Notes under the pieces: generated by a model
Database searches by the model: none
What the model was told of the DNA's origin: nothing
The model's input: the letters and a program-made list of their open reading frames with translations, nothing else
Made by a program: the position numbers and the translations under genes
Source of the DNA: Zygnema cylindricum
Lineage: Eukaryota; Streptophyta; Zygnematophyceae; Zygnematales; Zygnemataceae
Direction: 5' to 3'
Assembly: GCA_037447655.1 (NCBI GenBank)
Contig: JBBHKE010001324.1
Span: 1-60,545 of the forward strand
DNA length: 60,545 nt
Part shown: in pieces, positions 1 through 10,015 of the stretch
How positions within the stretch are numbered: position 1 is the stretch's first letter
How the letters are laid out: the number at the start of each line of letters is the position of its first letter

Positions 1-47
1 GTAGGAGGGACCGAGAGATAGCCGAGATGTAGGCTACCGTTGCAGCC

Positions 48-515
48 ATGATGAAAGAGCAGTTTGCCGCGCTAATGGCGCAAGTCCAACCGCAATTATC
101 TGGAATGGCTCGTACTGTGGTCCATATGCCCTCATTTGCTGGTCTATCTCTTCGAGAGTCCCCTGTTCAACAACGAGCAACTCAATTTAAAGGGACTCTT
201 GATCATAACCGCGAGTCAAAATCCAGTAACACCCGTATTCCATTATCATTTGCGAAAGAACCTCTTTCACCTATTCCGAAAACCGTCTCCACCATTACAC
301 CTGAGGCACTAACAATCCTACAGAAGAGCATCCAAGACACTTATAAGGTCAAAGAAAGGTTATCAATACTGTCTACGATGCTTCCCGATTTGGTGCACGA
401 CACTAAATCCGTGGATCTAACTCAATCTGCACACGCATTACAGGCCCTTTAGAACAATCGAAACACTCTCTCTCTTCAAACAATTACCCTTGAAAAACGT
501 GCTAGTCTTGCACCT
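48..515 (+). pseudogene. gag-pol segment upstream of the gypsy protease, function unassigned
   Basis: An open frame of 134 codons ends with TAG at 450-452, and the same frame stays readable to 515. The protein is rich in Ser, Thr and Pro and shows no zinc knuckle. If the solo LTR at 516-1514 and one copy of its target duplication are ignored, this frame is in register with the protease frame at 1520. That supports one polyprotein split by insertion. It may be the end of Gag or a linker before the protease. The true start is probably left of the window. Confidence 0.4.
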
Positions 516-1514
516 TGCAACTCTGAGACCTCTATTGGTAGTCAGAGTAGGCACCTTACCAGAAGCCCCTAGGATAGCCTCAAACCCTTAGTCTTTGTAT
601 GAGTATTACTGACACCTTGATAGAATACAGACTGACCAGACTTCAACCCTTGGAAAAGCAGACTCCCGTGAGTCTACTACAAAAAACAATCCTTGAATTT
701 GCTCCTGGAGCAGTTAATTATCAATTGTTAATGATGACCTTTTATGCAGGAGCACTCTATGAGAGAGGCGGCTACTTCTAATTTTCCTAAGTCCTAAACC
801 CCTCTCTGATCCCTCTACTACTGAAGTACGGAGCCAATCTTATCACTGTGCAGTACAGAAAGGTACTTGGCTCGAAGTACTTTCTGTACGGCTATTGTAC
901 GTATGGCTAAGAAGACGACGCCTGCCATATCCATGTTTGCCATGGTATGTCGCGAAGATGCCGCTATCCAATGTCATGTTGCCACGAGTCATCTGGTGTG
1001 GCTGTGACCCGAAACCGCCAAATCGTCCATTCCGTGATGCCGGCTTCTACCTCTGCTGTTCGATTGATATCGACCTTAATTCAGGGCTTTTAAAATTACA
1101 AGTGGTATTTCCGACGTAACTCTATCTAACTATCTCTATGTGATTGTGGTCCGTTCGTCACTGAAATGAACTTCTGTATTTCCATATTGTTAAGTTGCTA
1201 ATGTACCCTATATACTTCAACACAGGTGCTTGGCTACATGGTAACGATACTAGGCTACTTAGACGGAGGGTAGGTACGAAGATCAAATCCTGGGTTCGTG
1301 AACCTTTTTGGTAAGTTTACCAAAAAAGGGTTGCCTTCTGACTCTAAGAGAAGCATATGCAACTATGGCTCTAGCTTCCTCTCCATCCTTCAATGACTAT
1401 GTCAAGTATGGGGCCAAAGAGAGAAGTTAGAAGCAGACTGCCTCTGATTTTTCCTCCTATTTTAATCAAATTAAGTAACCTAGAAAATACCTAAGTAAAT
1501 CTTTTTTTTCAACA
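516..1514 (-). mobile_element. Solo LTR, copia family A (999 bp)
   Basis: It starts TGCAACTCTGAGACC and ends TTCAACA, and it is flanked by a perfect 5-bp target duplication CACCT (511-515 and 1515-1519). Family-A landmarks are present: a GTAC hairpin at 853-889 and a tRNA-like block at 1228-1297. There is no internal region, so it is a solo LTR left by LTR-LTR recombination. It splits the gypsy polyprotein. Strand is given as the coding sense of related complete elements. Confidence 0.9.
1228..1297 (+). other. tRNA-like block (A and B box) in a solo family-A LTR
   Basis: The A-box-like TGGCTACATGGTAACG near 1231 is followed about 50 nt later by a B-box-like AGATCAAATCC at 1280-1290. This copy is degenerate, but the block sits at the same LTR position as the better ones at 17394, 39350 and 50722. 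It reads antisense to the retroelement. Confidence 0.45.
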
Positions 1515-1519
1515 CACCT

Positions 1520-1857
1520 CATATACGTTTTTTCCATAACAAGCTAGGGGTGTTCACAGTCAATGTGGTCGTTCTCGCGTTGCCTCTCATGGACACCGGG
1601 GCCAAGCCAATTATCCTGAGGTCATATTTTGCAATCAAAATAGGTCTCACAACAGAGAAATTACAACCTACAACCACACGTTTATTGACTTCCGCAAGCA
1701 ACACAGAACCGGTCCTTGAATTTACCAAAGAACCGGTTTGTTTTTAGTTCGAAAACCAGTCGGAGACAAATTTTGCAGAGATATATGCCCACGCCTTGGT
1801 CACAAAGTGCAGTGATTATGAGTGCCTCGTTGGCCGAGATGTCATTTTTCGGGTAGG
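1520..1857 (+). pseudogene. Gypsy retropepsin (aspartic protease), interrupted by one stop
   Basis: The protease matures the Gag-Pol polyprotein. The active-site motif D-T-G-A is encoded at 1592-1603, preceded by hydrophobic LPLM and followed by IILRSYFAIKIGL, the usual layout of a retropepsin. The second hallmark, a YECLVGRDVIF-like stretch resembling the hydrophobic-G-rich C-terminal motif, is encoded around 1815-1850. A TAG at 1745-1747 separates the two halves in an otherwise continuous frame. It lies between the solo LTR and the methyltransferase. Decay is evident, so it is called a pseudogene. Confidence 0.75.
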
Positions 1858-2004
1858 GGGGAGGGGTTGATATGCATGACAAAACATATTTGTACAAACC
1901 TAACAATTTTGCGGAACGCAAAATTTGCTTACCCCTTATCTCGGCCTGGCAACCCATGCCTACTACGGCTCATTCTGCGCTGATCTTGCAACACCTATGC
2001 CGCA

Positions 2005-3190
2005 GTTGGCATAGGAGCAAACATTCTTGAATCTTTAACAGCGGAAGAAATTGCATTGGACCTTTCGAGAATACTTGAGTTATTTAATACACCCAGATTT
2101 ATCATAAACTCTTCGGAGTTTGACCAACTTTATAAATTTGCTATACCGATTCCTTTATCTTGTATTCCGGATCCACCCTCCATTACAACGGATCCTTCCG
2201 AGTTCTTGCCCATTAAGTGGACACTGGTCAATTTCCAACCTCACCAAAACGGTCTCGTTATCTTAGACCTTTTTGTAGGAATAGGGACTTTACTTCTCTC
2301 TTGCTTTCGGAACGGTCTTCTGATAAAGCATTACTATTCTGTAGATATTGACCCCTTGGCCAGAAGCACTGAGTTGCACCACTGTCAAGTCTTGCACGAA
2401 CAATATCCTCATCTTTGTGTTTAACGATATGCATTCGGCTTTGCCACAGGATATCCGGCAAATAGGAAATCATCACTTAATGGAATTGGAACCAATTGAT
2501 CTCCTCTTTGCCGGATGGGAATGTCAAGGTATGTCTAGGGCCGAAAAGGTTTAGGTCTCGTAGATTTGCGTACTAAGCTCTTTTTCGAGGTGGTTTGTCT
2601 GATCCACTTCTTCGAAAAACTGGATCGTCATTTTGGATACATCCTAGAAAAAATCGCAGCTTATAATGATCCCCGACCCACGGTTCTCAAAGATTATAAA
2701 TGCATTGAATCACTGATTGGAACACCGTTAATTATCGATGCCGCACGCCACGGTTTCCTAGCCCACCGGGCTCGTTCCAAGTGGGCTAACCTGGTGGATA
2801 TGGGTCGGTTCCGAGAAGTTGACCTCGCTGTGCGACCACCTCATCTTTCCATTCAGGATGCACTTCTTCCGTTTCATAAGGTCCAAACATGTATACAGAC
2901 AGACTATCCTCCTGCATTTTGTCTTCACATCCCAGCCAACCACTACGTGCACGGCCTACACTAGTTGTATATCCACACTCTCACGCATACTCACATAATG
3001 GACCGAGCATGCTTCAGAATACTCATACAGGCAGTTTAAAAGAACCTAATGTTGCAGAACAAGAACATCTTTTACAATTCAATCTAGGCACTACTGCCGC
3101 CTCGAGACTCACCTAGAGGCAAGGTTGAACCTTACTTCGTCGAGTGATCGATCCCCAATCATTGTCATTCGTCTTGGGCATAGGGTTTGC
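2005..3190 (+). pseudogene. Retrotransposon-borne C5-cytosine DNA methyltransferase, frameshifted
   Basis: Family role: transfers methyl from S-adenosylmethionine to cytosine C5. Motifs run in canonical order: motif I DLFVGIGT (2266-2289); motif II-like VDIDP (2341-2355); motif IV DLLFAGWECQG with the catalytic Cys at 2522-2524 (the usual Pro before it is Glu); motif VI-like ILEKI (usually ENV) at about 2644-2655; motif VIII HRAR (2767-2778); a possible target-recognition stretch to about 2890; a motif IX/X-like QEHLLQFNLGTTAA ending near 3101; and an LGIGFAT motif near 3170-3192. Frames change near 2424, near 2554 (TAG at 2552-2554) and between 2890 and 2990, with stops near 3114. It lies between protease and RT on the same strand, which indicates a polyprotein domain. 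It cannot encode an active enzyme as it stands. Confidence 0.82.
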
Positions 3191-3559
3191 AACTGGTCGA
3201 TACGCACAGAACAATCCTTCTCTATCAGCTGGGGAGGGGCATACACCATTTAAACATACAGCATCTAAGTCCGCACTTTCTCTCCGAGTACAACTTTTCA
3301 GCTCTCCCTCTTTTTTTTCACTGCCAAGTCGGACACAGCTCACACTATTTATGATTTTTTGGTCCCTAATCATATGGGTTGGTCTCTCCCAGCATACACA
3401 ACCGGTAGGTCTCGGGCACCGGCCCAAGTATCCCCACACTGGACAGCTGTATTTTCGTTTAGAAGTTGGCATCACGCAATAAATTGTTTATATCAGCTTC
3501 TAGTCTTGTATGAGTTGGGTCACTCTTTGATAGCAAGTGAACAGCTAGCATTTGCACAA
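3191..3559 (+). other. Unassigned linker between methyltransferase and RT
   Basis: Several short plus-strand frames cover this stretch. One continues from the methyltransferase end (3144-3482) and another leads into the RT frame (from 3359). I see no domain. A hydrophobic stretch near 3300-3400 could be chance. It probably belongs to the same polyprotein. Confidence 0.35.
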
Positions 3560-3934
3560 GCCATGGAAGCCATGACCATTAACATGCCTGAAAAACCGAC
3601 ATGGAAATTCAGAACTAGATTAGCAAAAACTGAACACGAACTGTTAGATTGAGTCATTAACCGACATAGAGACGAGTTCGCTTTCTGTATGAAAGACTTA
3701 GGTAAGCATACCACCTACTGAATATCCATCAACCTAGAGGACGACAGACCCATATTTAAACGCAAGCATTGCCTATCAGAAACGAAAATGGGAATCCATG
3801 GAGAAACAATGCGCGGAAGTAGAGGAAGCGGGTATGAGTTATAGGTCTGGTTCCACCTTTGCGGCGCCCAACGTTAGCCTCGTAAAAAAGACGCGGAGGG
3901 AAATTTTACAAAACGTCGTATGTGTGGGGACTAT
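3560..3934 (+). pseudogene. Gypsy reverse transcriptase, N-terminal part, truncated
   Basis: Family role: copies element RNA into DNA. Readable text resembles the start of gypsy RT: a HRDEFAFCMKDLGKH segment (about 3665-3710), DDRPIFKRKH (about 3745-3775), then after a frameshift KWESMEKQCAEVEEAG and STFAAPNVS with a following basic VKK (to about 3895), matching the usual motif before the first RT palm motif. Stops occur at 3653-3655 and 3719-3721. The gene ends at 3934, where LTR A1 is inserted; the catalytic YxDD region is absent. Confidence 0.7.
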
Positions 3935-5046
3935 TGTAATTCTGTGACCTCCATTGGTACACAGAATGTCCAGCTAATGTGAAGCCTCTAGGATAGTATA
4001 TGCACCTTTGACTTTGACAATGAATAAGTCCCACCTTGGGACGCAAAAGCTTTGACTTACTACACCCCTGTGTAGCTTGGAATCCTTGAGTCCGCTGCAA
4101 AAAAAATCACTGAATTTCCTCATTTGAGCATTAAGTTATGGCTGTTCAAAGACAACATATTTGTACATATGGCCTCTGAAAAGAGGACTTTTCCAAATTT
4201 TGTCTAAGTCCTAAAAAACTCCTAATAGCTACTCTAAACTTTTCAAAGTGAAGTACCCTAATTATTGTACATACAAAGTACAGCAGCCGCAGTACTTTAT
4301 GTACGGATATATTCGGCACCATTCCCCGTCTACCACGTGGCAAAATAGGTCAATGACACTCTGTCCCTTTTCTCTTTCGGCATCCTATAGGATGATGCCA
4401 CGTGTCAGTTCCTCCCATTTCGCCAAACTTCTCCCAGATAGTTGTTTCGTCATACTTGCACTCACGCGTGCCGTCTGTTCTTTTCACGGTGATCAAATGC
4501 AACCGTTCAATCTGACGGCGCGCCGAATAAATGTTGACCGTTGAATTTCACCGCTCAAAGTTCCGTGTTGACCATTGAATTTCGACGGTCAACATTCTGT
4601 GTTGACCGTTGAAATTTTCTTCTTGCTTCGCGAGCTGTCAATCGCGACATTTCATTTCGTCCGTCGAAATCAATTGTCTGTTTCATTTTTTTCGTGCGGT
4701 AGTGCATTTCGTGTGGTACCACACGTTCCATGTTTCGTTTTGTTCCGTAAGTCGCTTAAAGGAATATGTCGCCATGCCATGTTTAAATTGTTATGAAACA
4801 TAATGCATGCAACGATTCATCAAGACCTAACGGATAAGGCGGACGCCTATTCTGTACGACCTTCGTCCGGAGGTTACAGGATCTAATCCTGTCTGTGGTA
4901 ACATAACATTTGCAGGAGCTTTGTCTTCTATCCATCTTCTCATATGTCTAAGGCAACCATGGCTGCTTGTCAATTTTGAATGACTATGACAAGTATGAGA
5001 ACTGCAAGACTCAAAAAGATAGAATACCAATTATTGCTTTTCAACA
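3935..5046 (-). repeat. 3' LTR of copia A1 (family A, 1112 bp)
   Basis: It starts TGTAATTCTGTGACC and ends TTTTCAACA. It is followed by CTCCCCTT (5047-5054), which reads as a purine-rich tract AAGGGGAG on the coding strand. It carries the GTAC hairpin (4267-4304), paired GACGGCGCGCCGA-like sequence near 4512 and a tRNA-like block (4823-4893). Confidence 0.88.
4823..4893 (+). other. tRNA-like block in LTR A1
   Basis: The A-box-like CCTAACGGATAAGGCGG (from 4825) resembles the D-arm of tRNA-Arg-type genes, and the B-box-like GGATCTAATCC is at 4879-4889. Spacing of about 50 nt is tRNA-like. It runs antisense to the element. Confidence 0.55.
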
Positions 5047-5089
5047 CTCCCCTTATTTTCTAGTCTATCTTTTCTTTCAGTCCACACTT

Positions 5090-6681
5090 CTACCTACAAA
5101 ATTTTAATTTGGGAGAAGGAACCGGCTTAGTCATCATATCTGCTACCATCTCTCCATCCGGTCTATATTCCAAACTTATTATTTTATTCTCAACCTTCTC
5201 TCTAACAAAGCTCAAATGAATATCCATATGTTTTGCTTTAAAGTGATACTTAGGGTTTGCTGCAATTGCAATTGCAGCTTGATTGTCACAAAACAATTTT
5301 TGCACTCCGCTCTTCATATTTCCCAATTCTTGAAGCAAATATTTTACCCACATCAATTCTTTTACAGCCAAACACGAGGCCATATACTCAGCCTCCATGG
5401 TGGACTGAGCAATCACCTTTTGTTGCTAACTGCTCCAACAGCAAGCCCCATTCCCAACATACAACACATACCCAGAAGTACACCTCCTCATCGGAGCATC
5501 CCCATAACTAGCATCACTCCAAGTGGTGATGTCAGTATTATCCCCTCCCAAATGCAACCATAGATCTCTCGTTCTTATCAAGTATCGCATGACCCTTTTG
5601 GCCGCTTCCCAATCTTTCTTCCTAGGATCATTCAGACTCCTACTTAATACTCCCACAGCTGCAGCTATATCAGGACGAGTACAATTCATAAAGTAGATCA
5701 AACTACCGACAACCTGTCTGTACGGAATAGTTTGCATGAACTTGCTTTCCTTAGGTCTTAGCTCATTATCCAGGATCAAGACTCCCTCTTCTGAGCTCCC
5801 CTCATTTCCCTTTTTTAAGTCCATTGGAGTCGTACAACTATTTGCTTTTTCCATTTGAAATTTTTCAAGCATATTCCCAATTGCTTCTTTTTGAGCTAGT
5901 CCGATTGTTTTCTTTTCTCTATCTCTCTCCATTTGAATTCCCAAGATGTACTTTGCCTCTCCCAAATCTTTCATTTCAAATCTACTTTTTAGATTCTTTT
6001 TCAATCTATTAATTTTCTCCATTGATTTACTCAAAACAAGCAAATCATCAACATATATGGCAATGAAAATTATACCTTCCTCGTCCACGAATAAGTAGAT
6101 AGAATGATCCGAACTTATTCGAATATATCCCAAACTTGTCAAAAACTCGTCCAGCTTTTTGTTCCATTGGCGTGGAGCTTGCTTTAGTCCATAAAGGGAC
6201 TTTATCAATCTGCAAACCTTGCTTTCCTCTCATTTCTCCACAAATCCTTCCGGTTTTCGCATGAAGATCTCTTCTTCCAATTCTCTGTGTAAGAAACCGG
6301 TTTTATGTCCATCTGATGCACTTCCATGTCTTTCGTTGCCGCGAGACTAAGTAAAATCCGGACGGAGGGGAATCTAACAACCGGAGCAAAAGTCTCCTCA
6401 TAATCGATCCCCTCCTTCTGTGTGAACCCTTTTGTCACTAATTTGGCCTTGTATCGCTCGATAGTGTTATCTGGATTAAGCTTTAACTTAAATACCCATT
6501 TGCATCCTATCGGCTTTCTATCTGGAGGACAATCCACCAGCTCCCATGTGTTTGCTTCCATAATGGAAGCCATCTCATCATTAATAGTTGTCCCCCATCT
6601 ATCACCTTCCGAACTATTGACTGCTTCCGAGTAAGTCTTGGGTTTGCTCAAATGTGACAGCTTAGTGACCTTGTTGTTCAC
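5090..6681 (-). pseudogene. Copia A1 reverse transcriptase and RNase H, frameshifted
   Basis: Role: reverse transcription and removal of the RNA strand. RT begins with the copia signature [12 protein letters not shown] and ERYKAKLVTKGFTQ (from about 6520). After a frameshift near 6210-6310 it continues with SLYGLKQAPRQW and the catalytic YVDD (6044-6055). RNase H follows with WSDASYGD (near 5490), TMEAEYMAS, DNQAA and the HFKAKHMDI motif, ending SPKLKFCR. A TAG at 5426-5428 replaces a Lys or Gln codon between the two halves of RNase H. The integrase frame upstream is in the same register as the RT start, separated by TGA at 6691-6693. Confidence 0.88.
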
Positions 6682-6690
6682 TTGCCTCTC

Positions 6691-8520
6691 TCAAAGTCTC
6701 TTACTGCTTCTTCTTCCTCCTTCAAACCCCGACGCTGGGATAGAGGGTAATCTTGGGTTTCTCCGAACAACTTCACCTTCTCCCCTATCCGTGGAGTCCA
6801 TCTCTGAACATTCATCGTCCATTCCTGGTCTTTCCTCGTTTTCTTCCTCGGTTTGAATCAGATGATGTGGCTCCAAGAGAGAGTCACTCTCGGTCAATTT
6901 TTCCTCTTTCTCTGCAAGGTCAGGCTGAACCGGAGTTCGATTAGAAGAATCTGAATCTAACTCGTTTTTGGATTCAATTCTAATCCTCACCGATTTGGTG
7001 TACTTAAAGGGATCTATGGACTTTCCCTCATCCATAACTACCAAGTGTTTTACTAGAATTATGTCTTCTCTTCCGAGATCATAAACTCTATATCCCTTTA
7101 CATTTTCATCATACCTCAGTAAGTATCTCGGCTTTCCTCTAGCATCTAACTTCCAATCAGATTTTTCTGTGTTTAGACTTAACACTAGATTTCCAAACAC
7201 CTTTAAGTGTGAAATATTAGTTTTTTTTCCGGTCCATCTTTGATAAGGTGTTTGGCCTTTTATAGCCGAGGTAAGGACTCTATTTTTGAGATAGTTAGCA
7301 CAATTCATAGCTTCTGCCAAAAAACTTTTCCTTATCTTTTTATCCGTCAACATACTACGGGCACTATCACTTAAAGTCCGATTTAGTCTCTCGGCTACAC
7401 CGTTTTGTTCTGGATTCTTTGGGACAGTCTTTTGGTGTTGAACCCCTTCCTCTTTCAAATAATCCTCAAACTCATTAGAAGTAAATTCCCCCCCATTATC
7501 ACTCCTCACTCTTTTTATAGGTGTCTCATGGAGCTTTTCAATCCATGCTTTATACTGCTTAAAATAATCCGAAGCCTCAGATTTGTTTTTAAAGAAATAT
7601 ACTCTAGAGTATCTAGACCAATCATCCGTGATAGTAAGCATAAATCTTTTCCCTCCAACTGATGGCACTTTGGCCGGTCCCCATATGTCAGTATGAACCA
7701 AATCTAAAACCTTATCACCCTTATATGTTGCGACCTTTGGAAAAAGCAATCTTTGGGCTTCTCTTTGTGCACACCCACTACAATCATCCAAAGTCTCATT
7801 ATCCCCAAAATATATTCCCTCAACTACACCCATTTTTTTCATTTCTTTCAATCTATCTAGATGCACATGTCCCAATCTTTTATGCCACGTCATCAAATCA
7901 CTTACACCAGCATAGTAAACTCCCGTCTTTCCATTACTCAAATTTAGCCTAAACATTCCTTGGCTACCCTTTTCAGCTGTGAAGTACACTTCATTCTCAT
8001 AGCTAGCAAGAAAGACTCCTTTTTTAGTACTAGTCTCAAAGCCCTTATCATCTAGGACCGACGTAGAGATAAGATTTTTGTTCAACTTCGGAATAAATAG
8101 AACATCAGAGAAAGTGACTATAGATGTCTTTCCATCAACTAGGAAACTCAGATCTACCGATCCCACTGAATTTGTGGTCACTATGCTCCCATCCCCATAC
8201 TCTTTCTCTACAGTAGGGATCTTTCTCATTTTGCTTGACAATGGTTTTTCTCTACACATATGCATAGAGGCTCCTGAATCAATGATCCATCCTTCTTCAG
8301 GAGCTTCTTTCACTCCACCAAAAGCACACTTTTGCCTTCTTCGAATCTTCGGCTCACCTTTCACCTCTAACTCCTCATTAAGAAGAAGTTCTCCATCGTC
8401 ATCATCGGCAACCTCTTCCACGACTTGTGTCACAACGAACGCCTTCTTTTTCCTTCCAACTGGTTTTCCAATTGATTCCTCCTTCAATCTCAACTCCGTC
8501 AACTTAGTGCACTCCGCCAT
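6691..8520 (-). CDS. Copia A1 protease-integrase polyprotein segment (609 codons, open)
   Basis: The longest open frame in the window. Residues 1-4 (MAEC) are the end of the Gag zinc knuckle; the protease site DSGAS is at 81-85; the pre-integrase zinc region has WHKRLGH near 212-218 and CSGC near 247-250; the integrase catalytic triad is D278 (HTDIWGP), D341 (SDNGGEF) and E377 (NGVAERLN), with the expected 35-residue D-E spacing. The tail has the copia linker (KHLVVMDEGKSIDPF) and KRL just before TGA. Gag upstream is in the other register with a 22-bp overlap, so a minus-one recoding step or internal initiation at MAEC would be needed. Confidence 0.88.
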   Translation of the reverse strand: MAECTKLTELRLKEESIGKPVGRKKKAFVVTQVVEEVADDDDGELLLNEELEVKGEPKIRRRQKCAFGGVKEAPEEGWIIDSGASMHMCREKPLSSKMRKIPTVEKEYGDGSIVTTNSVGSVDLSFLVDGKTSIVTFSDVLFIPKLNKNLISTSVLDDKGFETSTKKGVFLASYENEVYFTAEKGSQGMFRLNLSNGKTGVYYAGVSDLMTWHKRLGHVHLDRLKEMKKMGVVEGIYFGDNETLDDCSGCAQREAQRLLFPKVATYKGDKVLDLVHTDIWGPAKVPSVGGKRFMLTITDDWSRYSRVYFFKNKSEASDYFKQYKAWIEKLHETPIKRVRSDNGGEFTSNEFEDYLKEEGVQHQKTVPKNPEQNGVAERLNRTLSDSARSMLTDKKIRKSFLAEAMNCANYLKNRVLTSAIKGQTPYQRWTGKKTNISHLKVFGNLVLSLNTEKSDWKLDARGKPRYLLRYDENVKGYRVYDLGREDIILVKHLVVMDEGKSIDPFKYTKSVRIRIESKNELDSDSSNRTPVQPDLAEKEEKLTESDSLLEPHHLIQTEEENEERPGMDDECSEMDSTDRGEGEVVRRNPRLPSIPASGFEGGRRSSKRL

Positions 8521-9023
8521 GTAGTGTTCGGCTTCTTACAAAAATGGCAAAGCCCCTTCGGAGCCCTTGGTCCAGATCCGCCATGGTTTCCTCTTCCTCC
8601 TCCACCAAAGTTCCCATAAGGTTTCTTGGAATCCTTATCCCCCCAGTCAATACCAGTAGCCAATGCTTGAACACTCTTTCCTCCCCTACGAATCTCAATT
8701 GTGCTTTTCCAAACCAAAATCATCCCCACAACATAATTCCAGATCCAAAGATGATCTGACAAATCCTGGACCCTGTTAACAATGTTTTTATAATCATGTG
8801 GGAGTTTCATTAGCAAAGTGTTCACCTTCTCTTTCTCGGTCTCCCTTTTCCGTGCACTTTCTAACTCCATGAATAACCCAGCCAAATCATTACAGAAATC
8901 TAACATTTTTCTCCCATTGTACACATATGTCTGTACCTTCTGATCTGCCAACTTTTGCTGATGAATCGTATTGCTCTTGTAAATGTCGACAAGAGCTTCC
9001 CACAGCTCGTCTGCCCTCGACAC
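8499..9023 (-). pseudogene. Copia A1 Gag, C-terminal part
   Basis: Gag nucleocapsid-capsid fragment related to the UBN2-type copia Gag: LWEALVDIYKS, LMKLPHDYKNIVNRVQDL and the VGMIL helix region, followed by a Gly-Arg-rich stretch and the zinc knuckle start CHFCKKP. A missing G in the CCG-GA context shifts the frame, so the rest of the knuckle (HYMAEC) is read in the pol frame. The same lesion is present in element E. The N-terminal 100 or so residues and primer site are missing beyond 9026, where a polypyrimidine tract begins. Confidence 0.85.
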
Positions 9024-9026
9024 ATG

Positions 9027-9147
9027 AAGATGAGGTGTAGCCTCTGCCTCTGTCTCTTTCCCTCTCTCTCTCTCCCTCCCTTCCCCCTCTCTTGTCCCCC
9101 TCCCTCTGGATGCCTTCTATAATAGCAATCGCCCTACAACTACATGA
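9027..9147. repeat. Polypyrimidine (CT-rich) tract at the A1 truncation point
   Basis: Around 9045-9115 the plus strand is almost entirely C and T (CTCTCTCTCTCCCTCCC and similar). No gene. It marks the edge where copia A1 is cut off, suggesting breakage or slippage rather than target-site integration. Confidence 0.75.
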
Positions 9148-9366
9148 CTAACAAACTATACAACTACACAACAAAAAAACTGTACAACTACACAACAAAA
9201 AATCTGTACAACTACACAACAAAAAAAATATACAACTACACGACAAAAAAACTATAAAACTATATGAGAAAGAAGTTATACAACTACATGACAAAAAAAC
9301 TTTACAACTAGACGACAAAAAAGCTATACAACAAGATGACAAAAAATCTATACAACTACACCACGA
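9148..9366. repeat. 24-bp minisatellite, about nine imperfect copies
   Basis: The unit resembles TATACAACTACACGACAAAAAAAC, in nearly head-to-tail copies. Because 24 is a multiple of three, the minus strand stays open for 64 codons with a Cys/Ser/Leu-rich eight-residue period; I regard this as a by-product of the repeat. Related arrays lie at 9885-10015 and 10553-10690. Confidence 0.85.
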
Positions 9367-9851
9367 ATCGTAATTAGCCTTATGTACGCTAATTCCGCCG
9401 CCTCAAATTGTGACTCTAAAACCCTTAATAGAATACAAAATTTTAATTTTTTCTTTACATTATTTAAGGTACTTTTTGTATCAACGTTAACAACTCTACT
9501 AAAGTGTCGTTTTAAATAGTGTGGCGCACGGTCGGTGTCCGACCGTGCACAATTGTACTTTATTTAATAAAAAAGTACAAAAAATGATTTAAAACAGGCC
9601 GTTATCATGTAACTGTGTTTTCACAAACCGTGTAGTGCAAACGTCATAATGACATGAAACTGTACGTTTTGTCAAATTCTGTACGTGTACCTAATTTACA
9701 TTAAAGATATCAACGAAGATAATTAGTACGGAAAGAAACCCAAATTAGAGTTATTGATAAATTAGAGTAAAATTTGTTATTGAAAAAAAAATTTACACAA
9801 ATTAGAGTTAATAACTCTAATTTTTTTTTTTCATTTGACTTTAATTATTTC
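9367..9851. other. AT-rich spacer, no gene seen
   Basis: No convincing frame. It contains a perfect 10-bp inverted repeat with a 3-nt loop, GCACGGTCGG-TGT-CCGACCGTGC, near 9525-9550. The ends (CACGAATCGTAATTAG near 9362) echo the inverted repeats described next. Confidence 0.6.
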
Positions 9852-9958
9852 TTTACTCTTATTACGATTCGCAGTGTACACAACCAAAAAACTATACAAT
9901 TACACGACGAAAAAAACAATATAACTTCACCGCGAATCGTAATAAGAGTAAATACAGC
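9852..9958. repeat. Short inverted-repeat unit (possible MITE-like remnant)
   Basis: TTTACTCTTATTACGATTCGC (shown in part; 9852 onward) is matched in inverted form by GCGAATCGTAATAAGAGTAA (about 9937-9956), roughly 24-bp arms with one mismatch around a core made of the 24-bp minisatellite. It could be a miniature inverted-repeat element or a cruciform-prone satellite unit. No target duplication was recognised. Confidence 0.5.
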
Positions 9959-10015
9959 TACACGACAAAAAAAATATACAACTACACGACAAGAAAAAAC
10001 TATACAACTCATAGT
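9885..10015. repeat. Second block of the 24-bp minisatellite
   Basis: Several copies of the CAACTACACGACAAAAAA type, interrupted near 9935-9955 by the inverted-repeat arm. Confidence 0.75.

Larger units (their letters stand above)
1..3934 (+). mobile_element. Ty3/gypsy-type fragment encoding a DNA methyltransferase
   Basis: Order seen on the plus strand: uncharacterised gag-pol segment, retropepsin (DTGA at 1592), C5-cytosine DNA methyltransferase (about 2005-3190), unassigned linker, then the first part of a gypsy-like reverse transcriptase (about 3560-3934). The left end lies outside the window. The right end is cut by LTR A1 at 3935, and a solo LTR sits at 516-1514. Many stops and frameshifts make it a fossil. 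Known: retrotransposon-borne DNMTs have been reported in dinoflagellates and charophytes. Assigning this one to gypsy is an inference from the protease and RT style; RNase H, integrase and LTRs are not visible. Confidence 0.75.
3935..9026 (-). mobile_element. Copia element A1, 3' LTR plus internal region, 5' end lost
   Basis: Minus-strand Ty1/copia element with domain order gag, protease, integrase, RT, RNase H, then polypurine tract and 3' LTR (3935-5046). The left flank ACTAT (3930-3934) would be one target duplication; the partner was not found because the gag N-terminus, primer site and 5' LTR are missing beyond about 9026. Lesions: a one-base loss in the zinc knuckle, TGA at 6691-6693, a frameshift near 6210-6310, and TAG at 5426-5428. 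It interrupts the gypsy RT. Confidence 0.88.

Noticed and set aside
2056-3190. A functional host DNA methyltransferase gene with introns
   Set aside because: Frame changes lack splice-site signals, stops interrupt it, and a protease upstream and RT downstream on the same strand point to a retroelement polyprotein.
9148-9342. A 64-codon Cys-rich repetitive protein
   Set aside because: It is the reading of a 24-bp minisatellite in one frame; there is no other gene signal.
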